In this document: piece after piece, positions 1-11,040 of the stretch
How the letters are laid out: each line of letters starts with the position of its first letter
Numbering within the stretch: the first letter of the stretch is position 1
NCBI RefSeq assembly: GCF_022539665.2
Contig: NC_081339.1
Coordinates: 186,001-250,000, forward strand
From: Daphnia carinata
Taxonomy: Eukaryota; Arthropoda; Branchiopoda; Diplostraca; Daphniidae
Direction of reading: 5' to 3'
Length of the DNA: 64,000 nt
Made by a program: the position numbers and the translations under genes
The notes under the pieces: generated by a model
Told to the model about the DNA's origin: nothing
Seen by the model: the letters and a program-made list of their open reading frames with translations, nothing else
The model's database searches: none

Positions 1-629
1 GCAGGCGTCCTAAACGTAGATGCGGATAGAAAATCCCGATCCACCCCCGACGCGAGGATTGGATGCTAAGTCGACAGGTTTTCAACGATCTAAGTAAGAT
101 TTGGCCGATGGATGTCGATCTATTCGGGTCGTCCTGGAATACACAGTTGCCTCGCTTCGTCTCTTGGCGGCCTCAACCTGGTTGCATGGCGGTTAACGCT
201 TTTTCGGTAAACTGGAACGATTTCGTGGGTTACGTTTTCCCCCCTTTCTCCATGATTCCGAAATGGCTTGAGAAAATCAGGAGAGAGGAAGCTAATGTTG
301 TAATGATTTGTCCAGTGTGGCCGGCACAGCCCTGGTATCCGGTTCTTTTGGAGCTGGTGTGCGAAACACCGCGTCTTCTGCGTCAATCGAGCAGCCTATT
401 GGTGTCAGCGAAAGGCGATACCCACCCTCTACTAATATCAGGCGCACTCCAATTAGCCGCATGGAAATTGTCCGGCAAAAGTTCCGAGGGAAAGGCTTTT
501 CAGACTCTTTGGTCGACCTTCTCGTGGCCGGCAACCGTGCATCAACCCTTTCAACCTACGAGTCTGCGTGGCGGACTTGGGCAAATTGTTGTTTTCAACG
601 GGATGAAAATCCCTTCTCAACTACTTTAA
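1..629 (+). pseudogene. DIRS reverse transcriptase/RNase H, C-terminal end
   Basis: Frame 1 at the window edge reads an RNase H-like ADRKSRS stretch. The frame then changes near position 55 and continues as an ORF from 63 to 629 with the conserved DIRS tail (WPMDVDLFGSSWNTQLPRF, then W-P-A-Q-P-W). In the family this enzyme copies the element RNA and degrades the template strand. The gene starts outside the window. Its last 320 bases overlap the recombinase ORF in another frame, as is usual for DIRS. The frame change at about 55 suggests an inactive copy, although a sequencing error cannot be excluded. Confidence 0.8.
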
Positions 630-1429
630 TCTTCATACTCGAATTCCTGACGGAGCTTTATTCGACCGGAAAATCGTACTGCACGATAAACGTGCATCGA
701 TTGATGCTGTCTAGAACACTCCCGCTTATCGAAGGCCATTCGATCGGCTCACATCCGCTTGTTAGGAATTTACTGAATGGTTGCTACAATTTAAATCCAC
801 CAAAACCTAAATACAATTCGTCGTGGAACCCCGATGTGGTCATAGTCTATGTGGCATCCCTTGGAGAAAACCAGACGCTATCCTTACCAATTTTATCCCG
901 TAAGACAGCGGTTTTACTAGCCTTGGTGTCGCTTCTTCGGGTTTCTGAACTAGCTTCTATTAATTGTCGTCCGTGACATTTTCAAATAACAGTATGAGTT
1001 TCTCGTTGTTGAAGCCACGGAAGGCCCAGCACAGGGGACCCTTGCAATCGATTCTTATTCCATCCTTGCTAGACCCCGGGGGTTGCCCGGTAGAAGCCGC
1101 CGGGTCGTACATCGAAGCTACCACTTCATTTCGAAATCATTAACATTAACTCCTTTTTTGTCTCATGCTACAAGCCGCATCGTGGTGTTACTGCAAACAC
1201 TATTAACGGATGGATACGTTCATCCCTCACAGCCGCCGGGATAGACACATCGATATTTTCTGCGCATTCTACCAGAGGGGCTGCAGCCTCAAAGGCCTTT
1301 ATGGCCGGTGCGTCAGAAGATTCAATTCTTAAAGCTGGGCATTGGACTCGGGAGTCCACGTTCAGCAAGTTCTACAAAAGAAATTCAGTTCCGTCAGTCG
1401 CCGCAACCGTTTTCAGCTCGGCAGTTTAA
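308..1429 (+). pseudogene. DIRS tyrosine recombinase, frameshifted
   Basis: The open part 308-976 has the N-terminal SAM-like region (STYESAWRTW, then LTELYSTGKSYCTINVHR) and the first catalytic arginine in LLRVSELASI. The sequence then continues in frame 1 from about 967 (SNNSMSFSLLKPRK) and returns to the original frame near 1140. There it shows the rest of the site: HSTR (His and second Arg), GHW and the tyrosine in FYKR, stopping at TAA 1427-1429. All catalytic residues R...HxxR...Y are present, but two compensating frameshifts break the gene. In the family it integrates the circular DNA copy by recombination without a target duplication. Confidence 0.85.
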
Positions 1430-1490
1430 ATTTAGCGCACAACCTGCTTTGAAATCACCCTTTGGGTCGAAAGTAAGTTACTTTCGTGGG

Positions 1491-1593
1491 TATAATTGAG
1501 AATTACCAGAGGGATCGCTCTGCGATCCCGAAAGGTAATTCTCAATTATACAAGAAATAACGATAGAGACCCTAAGGGTCTCTATACCCACCC
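1491..1593. repeat. DIRS internal complementary region hairpin
   Basis: TATAATTGAGAATTACC at 1491-1507 is perfectly complementary to 1534-1550, enclosing a second stem GGGATCGC/GCGATCCC. A further palindrome AGAGACCCTAAGGGTCTCT follows at 1565-1583. The block returns inverted at 2064-2146. In DIRS elements such a region templates completion of the inverted ends during circle formation. Confidence 0.75.
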
Positions 1594-2063
1594 ATCCCTC
1601 CCATAGTCGTTACGGAGGTGCTGCGCCATACGTGTTCATCATATGAGATTGTTTATTAACCTGTAGGTCTCAATCTCGTCCATCCAGGCGTGGAGCAAAA
1701 TATTAGCCGGATCCCTAAAGGATAAGCAAGACCAACTCCAAATTTGTTCACCCCGAGTTGTCTTTTGTGTTAGTATTTTTTTGGCCTTTTTTTCTGGTGC
1801 CACCAGTTTTTTTGCCACATGAGAAGCTGCCAGTCTTTTCGTTGTTTTGTTACACGGTTTTGTGTTTTTTCCTGTTTGTAAGAAATTCTGCTATTTGGTA
1901 TGTTGTTTATCATTTGTTCTCCTCGCCACCTTGTACCTGCAACTTGGTTATTGGGCCCTTCTCAGTTCTCCGTCTCATTCGCTAAAAAAGTCTGATCGGA
2001 GAGGGCGGTTGCAGGGGGCGAGGTAAGAAAGTCTTTAAAAGAGCTAAATAGATCTCGTCTACA

Positions 2064-2147
2064 CCCTTAGGGTCTCAATCGTTATTTCTTGTATAATTAT
2101 AATTACCTTTCGGGATCGCAGAGCGATCCCTCTGGTAATTGTCAATT
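2064..2147. repeat. DIRS right inverted terminal repeat
   Basis: Reverse complement of the 1491-1580 block with a few mismatches. It contains GGGATCGCAGAGCGATCCC and the GTTATTTCTTGTATAATTAT arm. It marks the right end; LINE ORF2 sequence resumes immediately after it. The exact edge is uncertain by a few bases because DIRS insertion makes no target duplication. Confidence 0.75.
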
Positions 2148-4804
2148 GTAGCTTGATGAGGTAGTTGCAGGCTAACCATTCACACCTGCAGTGTATTGGA
2201 GTAATGCCTGTATCCAGTCATAGATGTGCACGAGGAGTTGAATTTGAAGCCAGAAGAATTGCACGAAGGATTGAGATTTGGATTGTATCCAGCTTCCTGG
2301 TTAATTGAGATCTGCTCTGGAGGATACTTAGGTATGAATAATCTATAATGCTTCTTACTAATGCTGTGTATATATTGACCAGGAGTTTGGGTTTCAAGTT
2401 CAGATTTTTCCTAACCAGGATTTTGAAAAAGTTGGCTCTACGAGAAACTTTTGCTACTACCTCTTGCAGATGAGGGTTCCAGTTCAGCTTGCGGTCGAAT
2501 GTGATCCCCAGAAATTTGCCATGATTGACGGCTGGGACATCCTCTCCATTAAAAGTCAGGTGGAGAGGGTCGTAGTTCTTAGTTCTTCTACTGAATGAGA
2601 TGTAGAAGCATTTGGATACTGAGATAGAGAATCTCCAGGTAGCACACCATCTTTCAAATTTCCTTATTGCCACCTCTAATCTTTTGCGGCTTTACTTCTT
2701 ATGGAGTGAGTGCAGCGGGCTGAGATGTCATCCGCGAACACCTTGACGATAGTTCCTAAACTGTTTTTTGGGTTTCTACACAGGGGGAAGTCGCGGGTCA
2801 TGATAGTGAAGAGAATAGGGGTCAGCACAGATCCTTGGGGGACTCCGAGAGAGATGATTTTGGCATCGGACACGGTAACGTCTAATTTGACCCGTACCTT
2901 CCGTTGAAGCAGAAAATTCAGGAGCCATTTGAGGATGTGTCCTGTAATCCGCGCATGGTTTACCTTGAATAGCAACCCGGTGACCACACCAGGTCGTACG
3001 CTTTCTTGATGTCAAGAAAAATGCAGTGAGTTTCTTTCTTCATATTAAAGCCCGAGATAACCGCATTTTCCAGATCCCATAGGTGGTCGTGAGTGAAGCA
3101 GCCCTTGCGAAATCCTGCTTGGCTAGATGGGAGTATGTTGTAGTGATCGAGGTGCCAGGCAAGTCTATTCTTCAAAATTCTTTCAAATCGTTTTTCAAGG
3201 CAGGAGGTAAGAGAGATTGGCCTGTAGGAGTCCAGGTCCTTGCAATCTTTCCACTTTTTAAGAAGGGGGATAATGTTTGACGTTTTCCAATCGACTGGGC
3301 AGTATCCGTTGGCTAGCAAGATGTTGAAAAGGTGAAGAAGGTGGCTTCTATTTGGGGCGTTCAGATTGGAAATCATTTTGTTGTGGATAAGGTCGGGGCC
3401 TGTGGCATTGCATTGCTCTTAGACACTTCAAGAGCAGAGGTAAGTTCGTCAAATGTTATTGCTTCATTTAGAGGATTTCTAATATCTTTAATGGCGATTT
3501 TGACTTGCTTCAGGAGGCCCTTTGAGGTTGCGTCGCTTTGAGTATTGGAGTTGGAGATGTGACCGGTGAAGTGGCTTATGAACCTATCCGCTAGAGCCTT
3601 GTGTTTATCGGACAGTGGAACCGTTGTAGGGGCTGGAATGTTGGACCATTCATTGAAATTGTTTTTTTTTGCGCCAAGCAAGCTTTTGGTAAAGTTCCAG
3701 ACTTTTTTCATATTGGTCGTTTTATTGATGTCTTCCACTATGTTCTCCCAGGACTGATTTCTTGCGTTGGGTAATGTTCTCTTAAGCAGGGCTTCAATCT
3801 TGTTGAGGTATTGTTTGTTTGCGGCTGACGGTGTTAGCCAATTTCTGCACGCCAGGCGACCTCTAGCAACGATTTTACTGCAGTCTGCAGTCCACCAAGG
3901 CCTTAACTTCTCCTGTTTTTGGATATTTTGGGACCGTGGTGAGAATAACTTCAGGCTTTCATTAATCAACATGGATTTGAATGTTTTGTAGGCCGTGGAC
4001 GGGTTGTCAATGTTAGTGAAGTTGCTTGCAGTCACTGAACTGTTGATGACTTCGTTCCATAAACTCCATTTTCCAGCCCTAAAGGTCCAGGCTTTGCTAA
4101 GGGGTGCTGTTGGGGTGTGACACAACAGTGAGATGAATATGGGAAGATGGTCACTGTTCCAATATGGACCAGTCGCGATGTTCTCCGGGAAACCCAGATC
4201 AGTGGTTACAAAAGTGAGGTCAATCGTGGATCCGCGGCTGGACCTGGCGCATCTTCTGGTAATTAGGTTTTTTGGAACAGCTAATATCCAGTTTGTGTTT
4301 TCGTGTAGGAACTCTAGGATCACTCTGCCTCCTTGGTTGTCTTCGTGAGTGGACGACCAGAGACGTTGGTGAGCATTGAAGTCACCACCCACGATAGCTG
4401 GTCCAGAACATGAATTGAGAATAGATGTAACATCTTCTGTGTTGTAATTGTTGCCGTTGGGACAGTAAACTGAAAGGATGGACACTTCACTTGCGAGTAA
4501 GTTATGTATTTTAATGCCTAACACTTGGATATTCCGATTTACAGTTACAGCTGGAAGATATGAGTAGTGGAGGTGTTTTTTGAGGATGATAGCTACTCCG
4601 CCGTAGCCGTCAGGTCGATTTTGGTATAGTAGATTGTATGAAGAGAGTTTTCCGATCATGTGAGCAGCATCAGACCCATTCCAATGAGTCTCACTGAGAA
4701 GAACAACTTTTGAGTTGAGACTCGCCAGATGTTGAAGAAATAAGTTTTTTTTTCGTACCTTTTAAACCGTTGGCATTCCATTGGATGATTGCTGGACTAA
4801 TCAT
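2148..4804 (-). pseudogene. LINE ORF2: APE endonuclease and reverse transcriptase, frameshifted
   Basis: Translation starts at ATG 4804-4802 and shifts frame in the A-run at about 4744-4753. The main open part begins at 4659. The endonuclease domain shows GGDFNAH (residues 91-97 of that open part), STIDLTF (144-150) and SDHLPI (about 169), which are the metal-binding and catalytic positions of the APE family. The reverse transcriptase follows with SYRPISLTSCLEK, FLDIKKAYD, GVPQGSVLTPILF and the catalytic FADD. Frame changes occur near 3407, 2985, 2690 and 2218. The enzyme would nick the target and prime reverse transcription; this copy cannot make it. The C-terminus is cut at 2147 by the DIRS element. 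Confidence 0.88.
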
Positions 4805-4913
4805 CGAGAGTGTCATTAGCAGGCTCCGGGTGCGTCGAAGTTGAGTCGCTTGTAGAGTCAGTTGGAATCTGCATGATCACGTGGTCGGTGAGGAGAGCTT
4901 GTTTTTCTGCTAT
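4799..4913 (-). pseudogene. LINE ORF1, displaced C-terminal end
   Basis: This minus-strand stretch ends with TAG at 4799-4801, overlapping the ORF2 start. Removing 4914-11952 and one CTAT copy brings it into frame with the ORF1 piece ending at 11953, without a stop at the junction. That in-frame join is the main evidence that the two are halves of one gene. Confidence 0.75.
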
Positions 4914-5275
4914 TGTAAGGACTTAAAGTGAAAAATAAGTTAGTTAAGTATTTCGCATATTGTTCAATGTTGTTTTTTTTACCCTCATTGACCTCCTTTT
5001 ACTCGAATTTCCCTTTTATTACCTTTTTCCGTTTGACCGAGGTGTCAACGACACCAACCTTATCAGTTGACCTCGCTTCCCCTCTTGACACTCCTTTTCT
5101 GATTTATTACCCCACGCTAACTTTAGCGCACCCACGCTAAGTTTAGGATCACCAAGCCAAAGCGTGGTATAAGACCCACGCCTGAGCTGTGCCTTTTTTT
5201 TAGTCTTCTCGCGTCTTGCCATCCGTGTAGTCGTGTAGTAGTGTAGCAGCGTTTTAGCCACGTTCGAGTGTGTAG
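4914..5275 (-). mobile_element. Solo LTR, left segment (split by BEL)
   Basis: Begins TGTAAGGACTT at 4914. The same LTR ends ...TTATTGCA at 11952, and CTAT flanks both sides (4910-4913 and 11953-11956), so it is a TG...CA element with a 4-bp duplication. About 260 bp at its start resemble the inverted solo LTR at 17572-17935. No internal coding region or second LTR is seen. Orientation of the parent element is not known; the minus sign is only nominal. Confidence 0.75.
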
Positions 5276-5653
5276 TATCAGACAATATCTTCCATATTTT
5301 GCAACTATGTCATCTTTACTTCTCAACCCTTCACCCTCTTTCCACCCTTTCCATTTCTCCACCCGTAATTGGCGTCCACCCTAATTTGCCACCCTAAAAC
5401 CACGTTGTCAAACTCGCTCTTCTTTTGTTTCTCTCATCTCGGCTAGTTGCTACCCGGTTGCTGATCAGTTAGTCTGACGAATCAGCCATAAACGGGTGAC
5501 GATTCTCCCTTTCTCTCTAAACTCAGTTTGTGTTTGTGCATCAATCTATCATCTGACTCTATCTTATTCCTAATGAAAATAGGAGAATTACACAGCGTAT
5601 GAACCTGAAAGTTTTAGTGTCTTATTCACGCTGTCGATAACAAATTATCGACA
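5276..5653 (+). repeat. BEL 5' LTR
   Basis: Matches 11041-11418 base for base except five substitutions. Its first dinucleotide is TA here and TG in the 3' copy, so the canonical TG end has mutated. Ends ...TTATCGACA. Confidence 0.93.
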
Positions 5654-5655
5654 TT

Positions 5656-5671
5656 TGGTGCCGTAACCGGG
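5656..5671 (+). other. BEL primer binding site
   Basis: TGGTGCCGTAACCGGG starts two bases after the 5' LTR. It begins with TGG, the complement of a tRNA CCA end. From memory of tRNA ends it is closest to tRNA-His; this assignment is inference. Confidence 0.65.
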
Positions 5672-5692
5672 TTTTTTTCGAAACGTAATAAG

Positions 5693-6694
5693 ATGGCGTC
5701 CATCAATTCCCTCGTCAGCAGGCGAGCAGGCAATCGTGGTGCTGTCACGAGATTACTACCGAAAATACAAGCTATCATCGACGATACACTCATGGAAAGA
5801 GAACGCAAAATTCACGAGTTGAATAAAAAATTGATGGATCTCCACAACAAAATCAAAACTATTGAAGCGTTGGACGATGAAATTCGAGGAGCCATTGGTG
5901 AAGACGAGCTGGAGGCTGAAATTGATAAATCTTGTTCAGCCAACTCCATTATCAAGGATGCTTTAGATGCAGGCAAATACGCACTCGCGGAATTGCGCAA
6001 GGTAGCAATCGACGATCAGGTCGCCCGCAATGCGGTAACAGCTCCATTGGCGCCCCACGCGCCAATCGCTACAACAATAGCTGTTTCTGATTCAAGCAAC
6101 CTGCTGAAACTTAATTTGCCCGAGATTGATGGTTTAATTTTACAATGGTATACGTTCTGGGACGTATTTGAAGTCGAAGTCCATAACAAAACTAAATACT
6201 CTGATGCTACTAAGTTTAATTTCCTAAACTCTCGCTTGATGGGTGAAGCCAAAGCTCTACTGATGGGTCTCACACCTAACAACGCCAACTATCCAAAGGC
6301 TGTAGAATTGTTAAAAGAGCGTTTCGGGCAACCGCACAAGATCATCATGGCTCACATGCGCTCCTTTTTATCTCTACCAAAACCGGGATTGGACAAGGCA
6401 AGTTTGAGACGATTCGTGGATAACTTAGAGGCGAACATACGTGGACTTGAAGCACTAGGGAAAGGAATGGATTCGTATGGTGATTTGCTCGTTTGCATCT
6501 TATTGGACAAGTTAACCGCAGATCTACGTCGCAACTTAGCAAGACAACACGGCGCGATCGAATGGACATTGGAAGAACTAAGGAATACCATGAAAAAAGA
6601 AATTGAAATTTTAGAAGACTCAACAGATCATTCCATCATTAAACATTCAGAATCGAACAAGCAAGCCGGTGTCATGTTTACAAAAACATCGTGA
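5693..6694 (+). CDS. BEL Gag, capsid region
   Basis: A 333-residue open frame starting at the first ATG after the primer site. Residues 20-75 are a charged helical segment, 130-330 a capsid-like domain with LNLPEIDG...WYTFWDVFE, SDATKFNFLNSRLMGEA and KERFGQPHKIIMAHM, which are typical of BEL/Pao Gag. The frame stops at 6694; the zinc-knuckle part continues in a different frame from 6691, so a frameshift or a programmed shift separates them. In the family it forms the particle shell. Confidence 0.85.
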   Translation: MASINSLVSRRAGNRGAVTRLLPKIQAIIDDTLMERERKIHELNKKLMDLHNKIKTIEALDDEIRGAIGEDELEAEIDKSCSANSIIKDALDAGKYALAELRKVAIDDQVARNAVTAPLAPHAPIATTIAVSDSSNLLKLNLPEIDGLILQWYTFWDVFEVEVHNKTKYSDATKFNFLNSRLMGEAKALLMGLTPNNANYPKAVELLKERFGQPHKIIMAHMRSFLSLPKPGLDKASLRRFVDNLEANIRGLEALGKGMDSYGDLLVCILLDKLTADLRRNLARQHGAIEWTLEELRNTMKKEIEILEDSTDHSIIKHSESNKQAGVMFTKTS

Positions 6695-8010
6695 ATAGAA
6701 ACCATGGAAACCATTTTCCCACAGACTGTAATAATGTAGTCACAACCGAGGAAAGATACACTATCGCTCGTGGTAAACATCTATGTTTTAACTGTCTACG
6801 ATCCCATCAGTCAACAAACGGCGAATGTCCATCCAAATTTCGGTGCCGCATATGTCAAAAGGCTCATCACACTAGTTTACATTCAAACAACCGACATGGT
6901 AATTACACAAATCCATATACGAGACCAAGGGTTGAAACAAACACTATCTTTTTATCTTCAAATCCCACAACCGTGGTCCTAACCGCAAACGGATGTCGCC
7001 ATTCCTTCTCATCCCAATCTTTCGTCATGCTAGAAACAGCAATTGTGCCCATACAAGCCAAAGGTGTCACATTAAATGGCAATGGAGCACAACGGTTAAT
7101 CGACAAAGGAGCACAACGATAATTCATCACTACGGAGCTCGCGAAGAAACTACAACTCAAAACCCTATTTCGTGAAAATCTAGTGTTAGTCGGTTTCGCT
7201 GCTGCTTCATCTAATGCCGAAATCTACGATGTCGTGCAAGTATCATTAAGAGACATCAACGGCTGTCCCATCGACATACAAACTATCGTCATCAATCACA
7301 TAGTCGATCCACTGGATGACCCTCAAAGGGCCTTAATCGGCAACCTACCTCATCTACGAAACTTACAACTCGCCCATCCAGCATCAACGAAATCTCAGTT
7401 CCGAATTGACATCCTCATAGGAGCAGATTATTATTGGGACATCGTTATCGACAAGATAGTGCGTGGGCCAGGCCCCACAGCTGTAAGCTCGAGGCTCCGA
7501 TATCTCGTATCTGGTTGCGTATCGAATCTACACGTAAACAACTCGGATCAAACGGCAATGCTAAATGTGTCAGTGGAAGAAAAATTTGACATTTCTAGAC
7601 TTTGGGATCTAGAAATGCTGGGTATTCAACCAGAAACTGAAGCGACGGAGATCACCAGTGAGTATCAGAACAACTGCATCGAATTCAAACAAAACAAATA
7701 TCAAGCTCGTTTGCCATGGAAGACAGATCATCCTACTCTCACATCCAATCAATTCGTGTACGAACGCCGAACTCGTAGCATGATAAAGCGACTTGGGAAA
7801 ACGTCTAGCAATTTACAATTATATGATTCCACCATCCAACAACAACTGGCGAACGCATTTATTGAAAAGGTACCGCATCACGAAATCAACCTCAAGAGCG
7901 CATGTCACTACGTAACACATCATGGAGTAATCAAAGAATCAACAACAACTCCTCTCAGAATTGTTTACGATTGCTCTTGCAAGACTTACAAGGGTGTCAG
8001 CTTAAAATGA
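6691..8010 (+). pseudogene. BEL nucleocapsid knuckles, protease and start of RT
   Basis: CFNCLRSH and CRICQKAHHTSLH are the paired Pao-type zinc knuckles (about 6784-6885). The protease follows with RLIDKGAQR, where a Thr/Ser is expected after the catalytic Asp, and an in-frame TAA at 7120-7122 directly after it. The frame reopens at 7183 (LVGFAAASS, then ADYYWDIV and SGCVS typical of the protease-RT linker). RT begins with TTPLRIVYDCS and stops at 8010. Altered active site plus stop indicate a dead copy. Confidence 0.82.
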
Positions 8011-9535
8011 TTGCTTGAACGTTGGACCTTCTCTACAAAACAACATGTTAGAAATCCTTCTACGTTTTCGAACACACAACATCGGTCTCGTCGCCGATAT
8101 CGAGAAAGCGTATCATCAGATACTACTACACGAGGCAGATCGAGATTTTCTCAGATACTTCTGGCTCAAAGATGGAAACGACCCAAATTCAGAGTTCGAA
8201 ACCTATCGCTTTCGAGTCATCCCATTTGGAGCAAGTAGTTCGCCATTCATTTTGTTGTCGGTGATCAAGAAGCACTTGGCAGAATCTCCATCAAAAACCG
8301 CTATTGACATGGATCACAACATTTATGTTGACAACTTAATCTCCGGATGCGAAACAGAAAAGGAAGCCCATCAATACTACAATCAAGCGAACGCCATTAT
8401 GCAACAAGCAGGCATAAAACTTCAATCGTAGTTGAAACAACAACCAACGTCGACGGTGCAAGCGACAATAATGCTTTCATCAAAATACTCGGGTTACGAT
8501 GGTCTCGATCAAATGACACACTCATGTTACCAAAGTTCTACTTGACCACTCGAAATGCTACAACCGTAACGAAAAGAAGTATTCTCCGCAAAATTTCAAC
8601 TGTTTACGACCCGATGGGATTCATATCACCATTGACAATCTCTGCACGGATCCTGATTCAAGAGATTTGGAAATTACAACTACAGTGGGATGATCCGTTG
8701 TCGCCGGAGATGCAGGAACGGTGGAATGGAATCACGCAAGCCATCGAAAATTCGAATACCGAAGTTCCAAGAACCTACCTCATTGCAGGAAAACCCATCA
8801 CAGACATAAACATCTTCGTGGATGCGAGTCAACAAGCATATGGAGCGATTGCCTATTTTTGCAATGAGGCACAACAATCCTTTGCATTCTCCAAATCACG
8901 AGTAGCCCCCTTGAAAAAGGACCAAAGACTCCTTACCCTACCGCAGATGGAACTAATGGCAGCAAATGGAACTAACGGCAGCAACCATTGGAACTCGCAT
9001 AGCAACCTCAATTCTCAATGCTTTCAAACCACTTGGTCTAGCACCGAAATGCGTATTGTGGTCCGACAGCCAAATAGTCTTATATTGGCTACATCAATCT
9101 AAAAGCAACAAGAATCTCTTTGTTTCGAATCGAGTCAGAACAATACGAGAATTCAACCAAACAAGCAACGCAAAATGGCGCTATTGTCCGACACATCAAA
9201 ATCCCGCTGACCTACTAACGCGAGGAATAACATTGAAACAATTCTCCAATAGCTTCTGGTACACCGGACCACCATGGCTCACTAACCCGGAGGAATGGCC
9301 CACCTGGAAAATTGAAAATCTATCAGAATCCATCAGACACATAGCCAGCACAGTGGTGATCTACAACAAAGCTCATTCCGACCCAAAATCCAGGAGCGAC
9401 ATTTCAAACATCCTTGACGCCAAACAATATCGTTGGCGATCACTACTTCGAATAACCGCCATTATATGTGGTTTTGCGAACAACATTCGACTCAACGATG
9501 TGTCACGAAAATCATATATGAACGGTAACGGATAA
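8011..9535 (+). pseudogene. BEL reverse transcriptase and RNase H
   Basis: RT continues in frame 2 from about 8015 with VADIEKAYHQI, RVIPFGASSSPF and IYVDNLISG (BEL usually has YVDD or YVDN). It shifts at about 8431 into FIKILGLRWS and STVYDPMGFISP. RNase H starts with IFVDASQQAYGAIAYF at about 8812. A 19-bp tandem duplication (8947-8965 and 8966-8984) throws the frame inside RNase H, after which WSDSQIVLYWL and NPADLLTRG continue from 8966 to 9535. Confidence 0.85.
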
Positions 9536-11024
9536 ACGGACACATTACAGCTTTTGAACTAAAATGCGCCGAAACACTATGGATCCGGTCGATTCAAGAT
9601 CATCACTTCCCGGTGGAGAAAGAATATCTACAAGAGCAAAAGGGGAAACGACCAGCACTAGTATCACAACTAGACCTCATCATGGATAGGAACAAAATCA
9701 TCCGCTGCCAAGGGCGTTTGAGAAACGCAAATCTAAAGCTCGACACAATAAATCCAATCTTATTACCGAAGAGATGCACCATCACAAAATTCAGTCATTG
9801 AAGCATATCATTTCAACACACTGCACGGGGGAACCAACCACACAGTATCCGCTATTCGCCAACGATATTGGATTCCCAGCATTAAACAAAGCGTCAAGAC
9901 CGTCATCCGTGATTGTGTCACTTGCCGCCGAGTGAATGGAGCCGCGTACACATCTCCAAATCATGCTCCTCTTCCAGCTTGTCGAGTATCCAACGATTTC
10001 ACTTTCACTACAACCGGAGTGGACTTCACAGGTACATTCACCATACGAGGCCAAAAGGAAAGCAAGAAACAAGATAAAGAAGTATACGTACTATTGTTCA
10101 CTTGCGCAAGTTCTCGTGCCATTCATCTGGAGGTGGTGGAGGACCTAGCTACTAAAATTTTTCTTGAAGCATTCCGATGTTTTACATCACATCACGCCAT
10201 TCCATCAGTCATCATGTCAGACAACGCCAAAACGTTCGAATCAGCTGCGAAGACCTTTCAAAAATTATTCCAAAGTGCCGAAATTCAACGCCATTTCTCG
10301 GATCGTCAAATCCATTGGCGATTCATACCGAAACGCGCGCCGTGGTATGGCGGGTTTTGGGAAAGACTCAAAAAACCACATTGAAGAAAATGTTGGGCCG
10401 CACAAAACCCACACTCAACGAATTTCGTGCCCTCATAGCTGAAGCCGAAGCCGTTCTAAACGACAGACCATTGCAAGACTATCCCGCAACAATTCAAGCA
10501 ACGGACATTCTCACACCGTCACATCTCATGTATGGAAGAAGAATCACCACACTCCCGTTCAATCAAGACCTGGCAGAAGAAGAACTGGACCCGTCATTCG
10601 ATGAGAAACCCACCGAATTAAAAAGATCATCCGTCATCAACAACTAATGGGTCACTTCAAGAAACAATTTCTATCCAGTTATATTCCAGCACTACGAGAG
10701 TTTCACTCACATACACGGAAAACCCAACCTACAACCGTCAAGGAAAAGGACATCGTGTTAATTCACGACGACGGACCAAGGAAATACTGGAAAATGGCTG
10801 TGGTGGAGGAACTAATCAAAGGCGCAGACGGACAAGCTAGAGCAGTGGATTTAAGAACAGCCCATGCCAAGACCAATCGTCCCATCGCAAAACTGCATCC
10901 ACTTCGACTCTCCGAACCACATCACGAACCAGCCAACGTCGCAATATCTACTCCATCATCCCGTCCACCTCGACGAGCTGCGGAACTAGCACGAGATCGT
11001 ATCAAGAAGATGTCCGAAGATTAA
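9536..11024 (+). pseudogene. BEL integrase
   Basis: Pieces in several frames form one integrase. The zinc-binding part has RNKIIRCQGRLRNA (about 9690) and a later HxxxxH...CxxC segment (about 9800-9930, CVTCRR). The core shows GVDFTG, MSDNAKTF and GGFWERL, i.e. the D, D and E of the catalytic triad, between 9932 and 10384. EAEAVLNDRPL and TPSHLMYGR follow in another frame, then a C-terminal domain (VLIHDDGPRKYWKMA) from 10647 to the stop at 11024. Frame changes occur at about 9790, 10380 and 10640. Confidence 0.85.
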
Positions 11025-11040
11025 CATTTGGGGCCGGCAG
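11025..11040 (+). other. BEL 3' purine-rich tract
   Basis: A G-rich stretch (TTGGGGCCGGCAG) lies between the integrase stop and the 3' LTR, the place of the plus-strand primer. It is interrupted by pyrimidines, so it is a weak match. Confidence 0.5.

Larger units (their letters stand above)
1..2147 (+). mobile_element. DIRS-like tyrosine recombinase retrotransposon, right-hand part
   Basis: The part in view holds the end of a reverse transcriptase/RNase H ORF, an overlapping tyrosine recombinase ORF in another frame, then a hairpin (1491-1550) whose sequence returns as its reverse complement at about 2064-2146. Overlapping RT/RH and YR genes followed by an internal complementary region and a right inverted repeat is the DIRS layout. 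From 1430 to 2063 no coding sequence is credible. The element ends against non-LTR ORF2 sequence at about 2147, so it was inserted into that ORF. The left end is outside the window. Both ORFs are broken. Confidence 0.85.

Noticed and set aside
1758-1985. Plus ORF of 75 aa, hydrophobic
   Set aside because: T-rich sequence in the DIRS 3' non-coding part; hydrophobicity is a composition effect.
5019-5362. Minus-strand ORFs across 5019-5362
   Set aside because: They straddle the solo LTR/BEL LTR boundary, which is a recent insertion junction.
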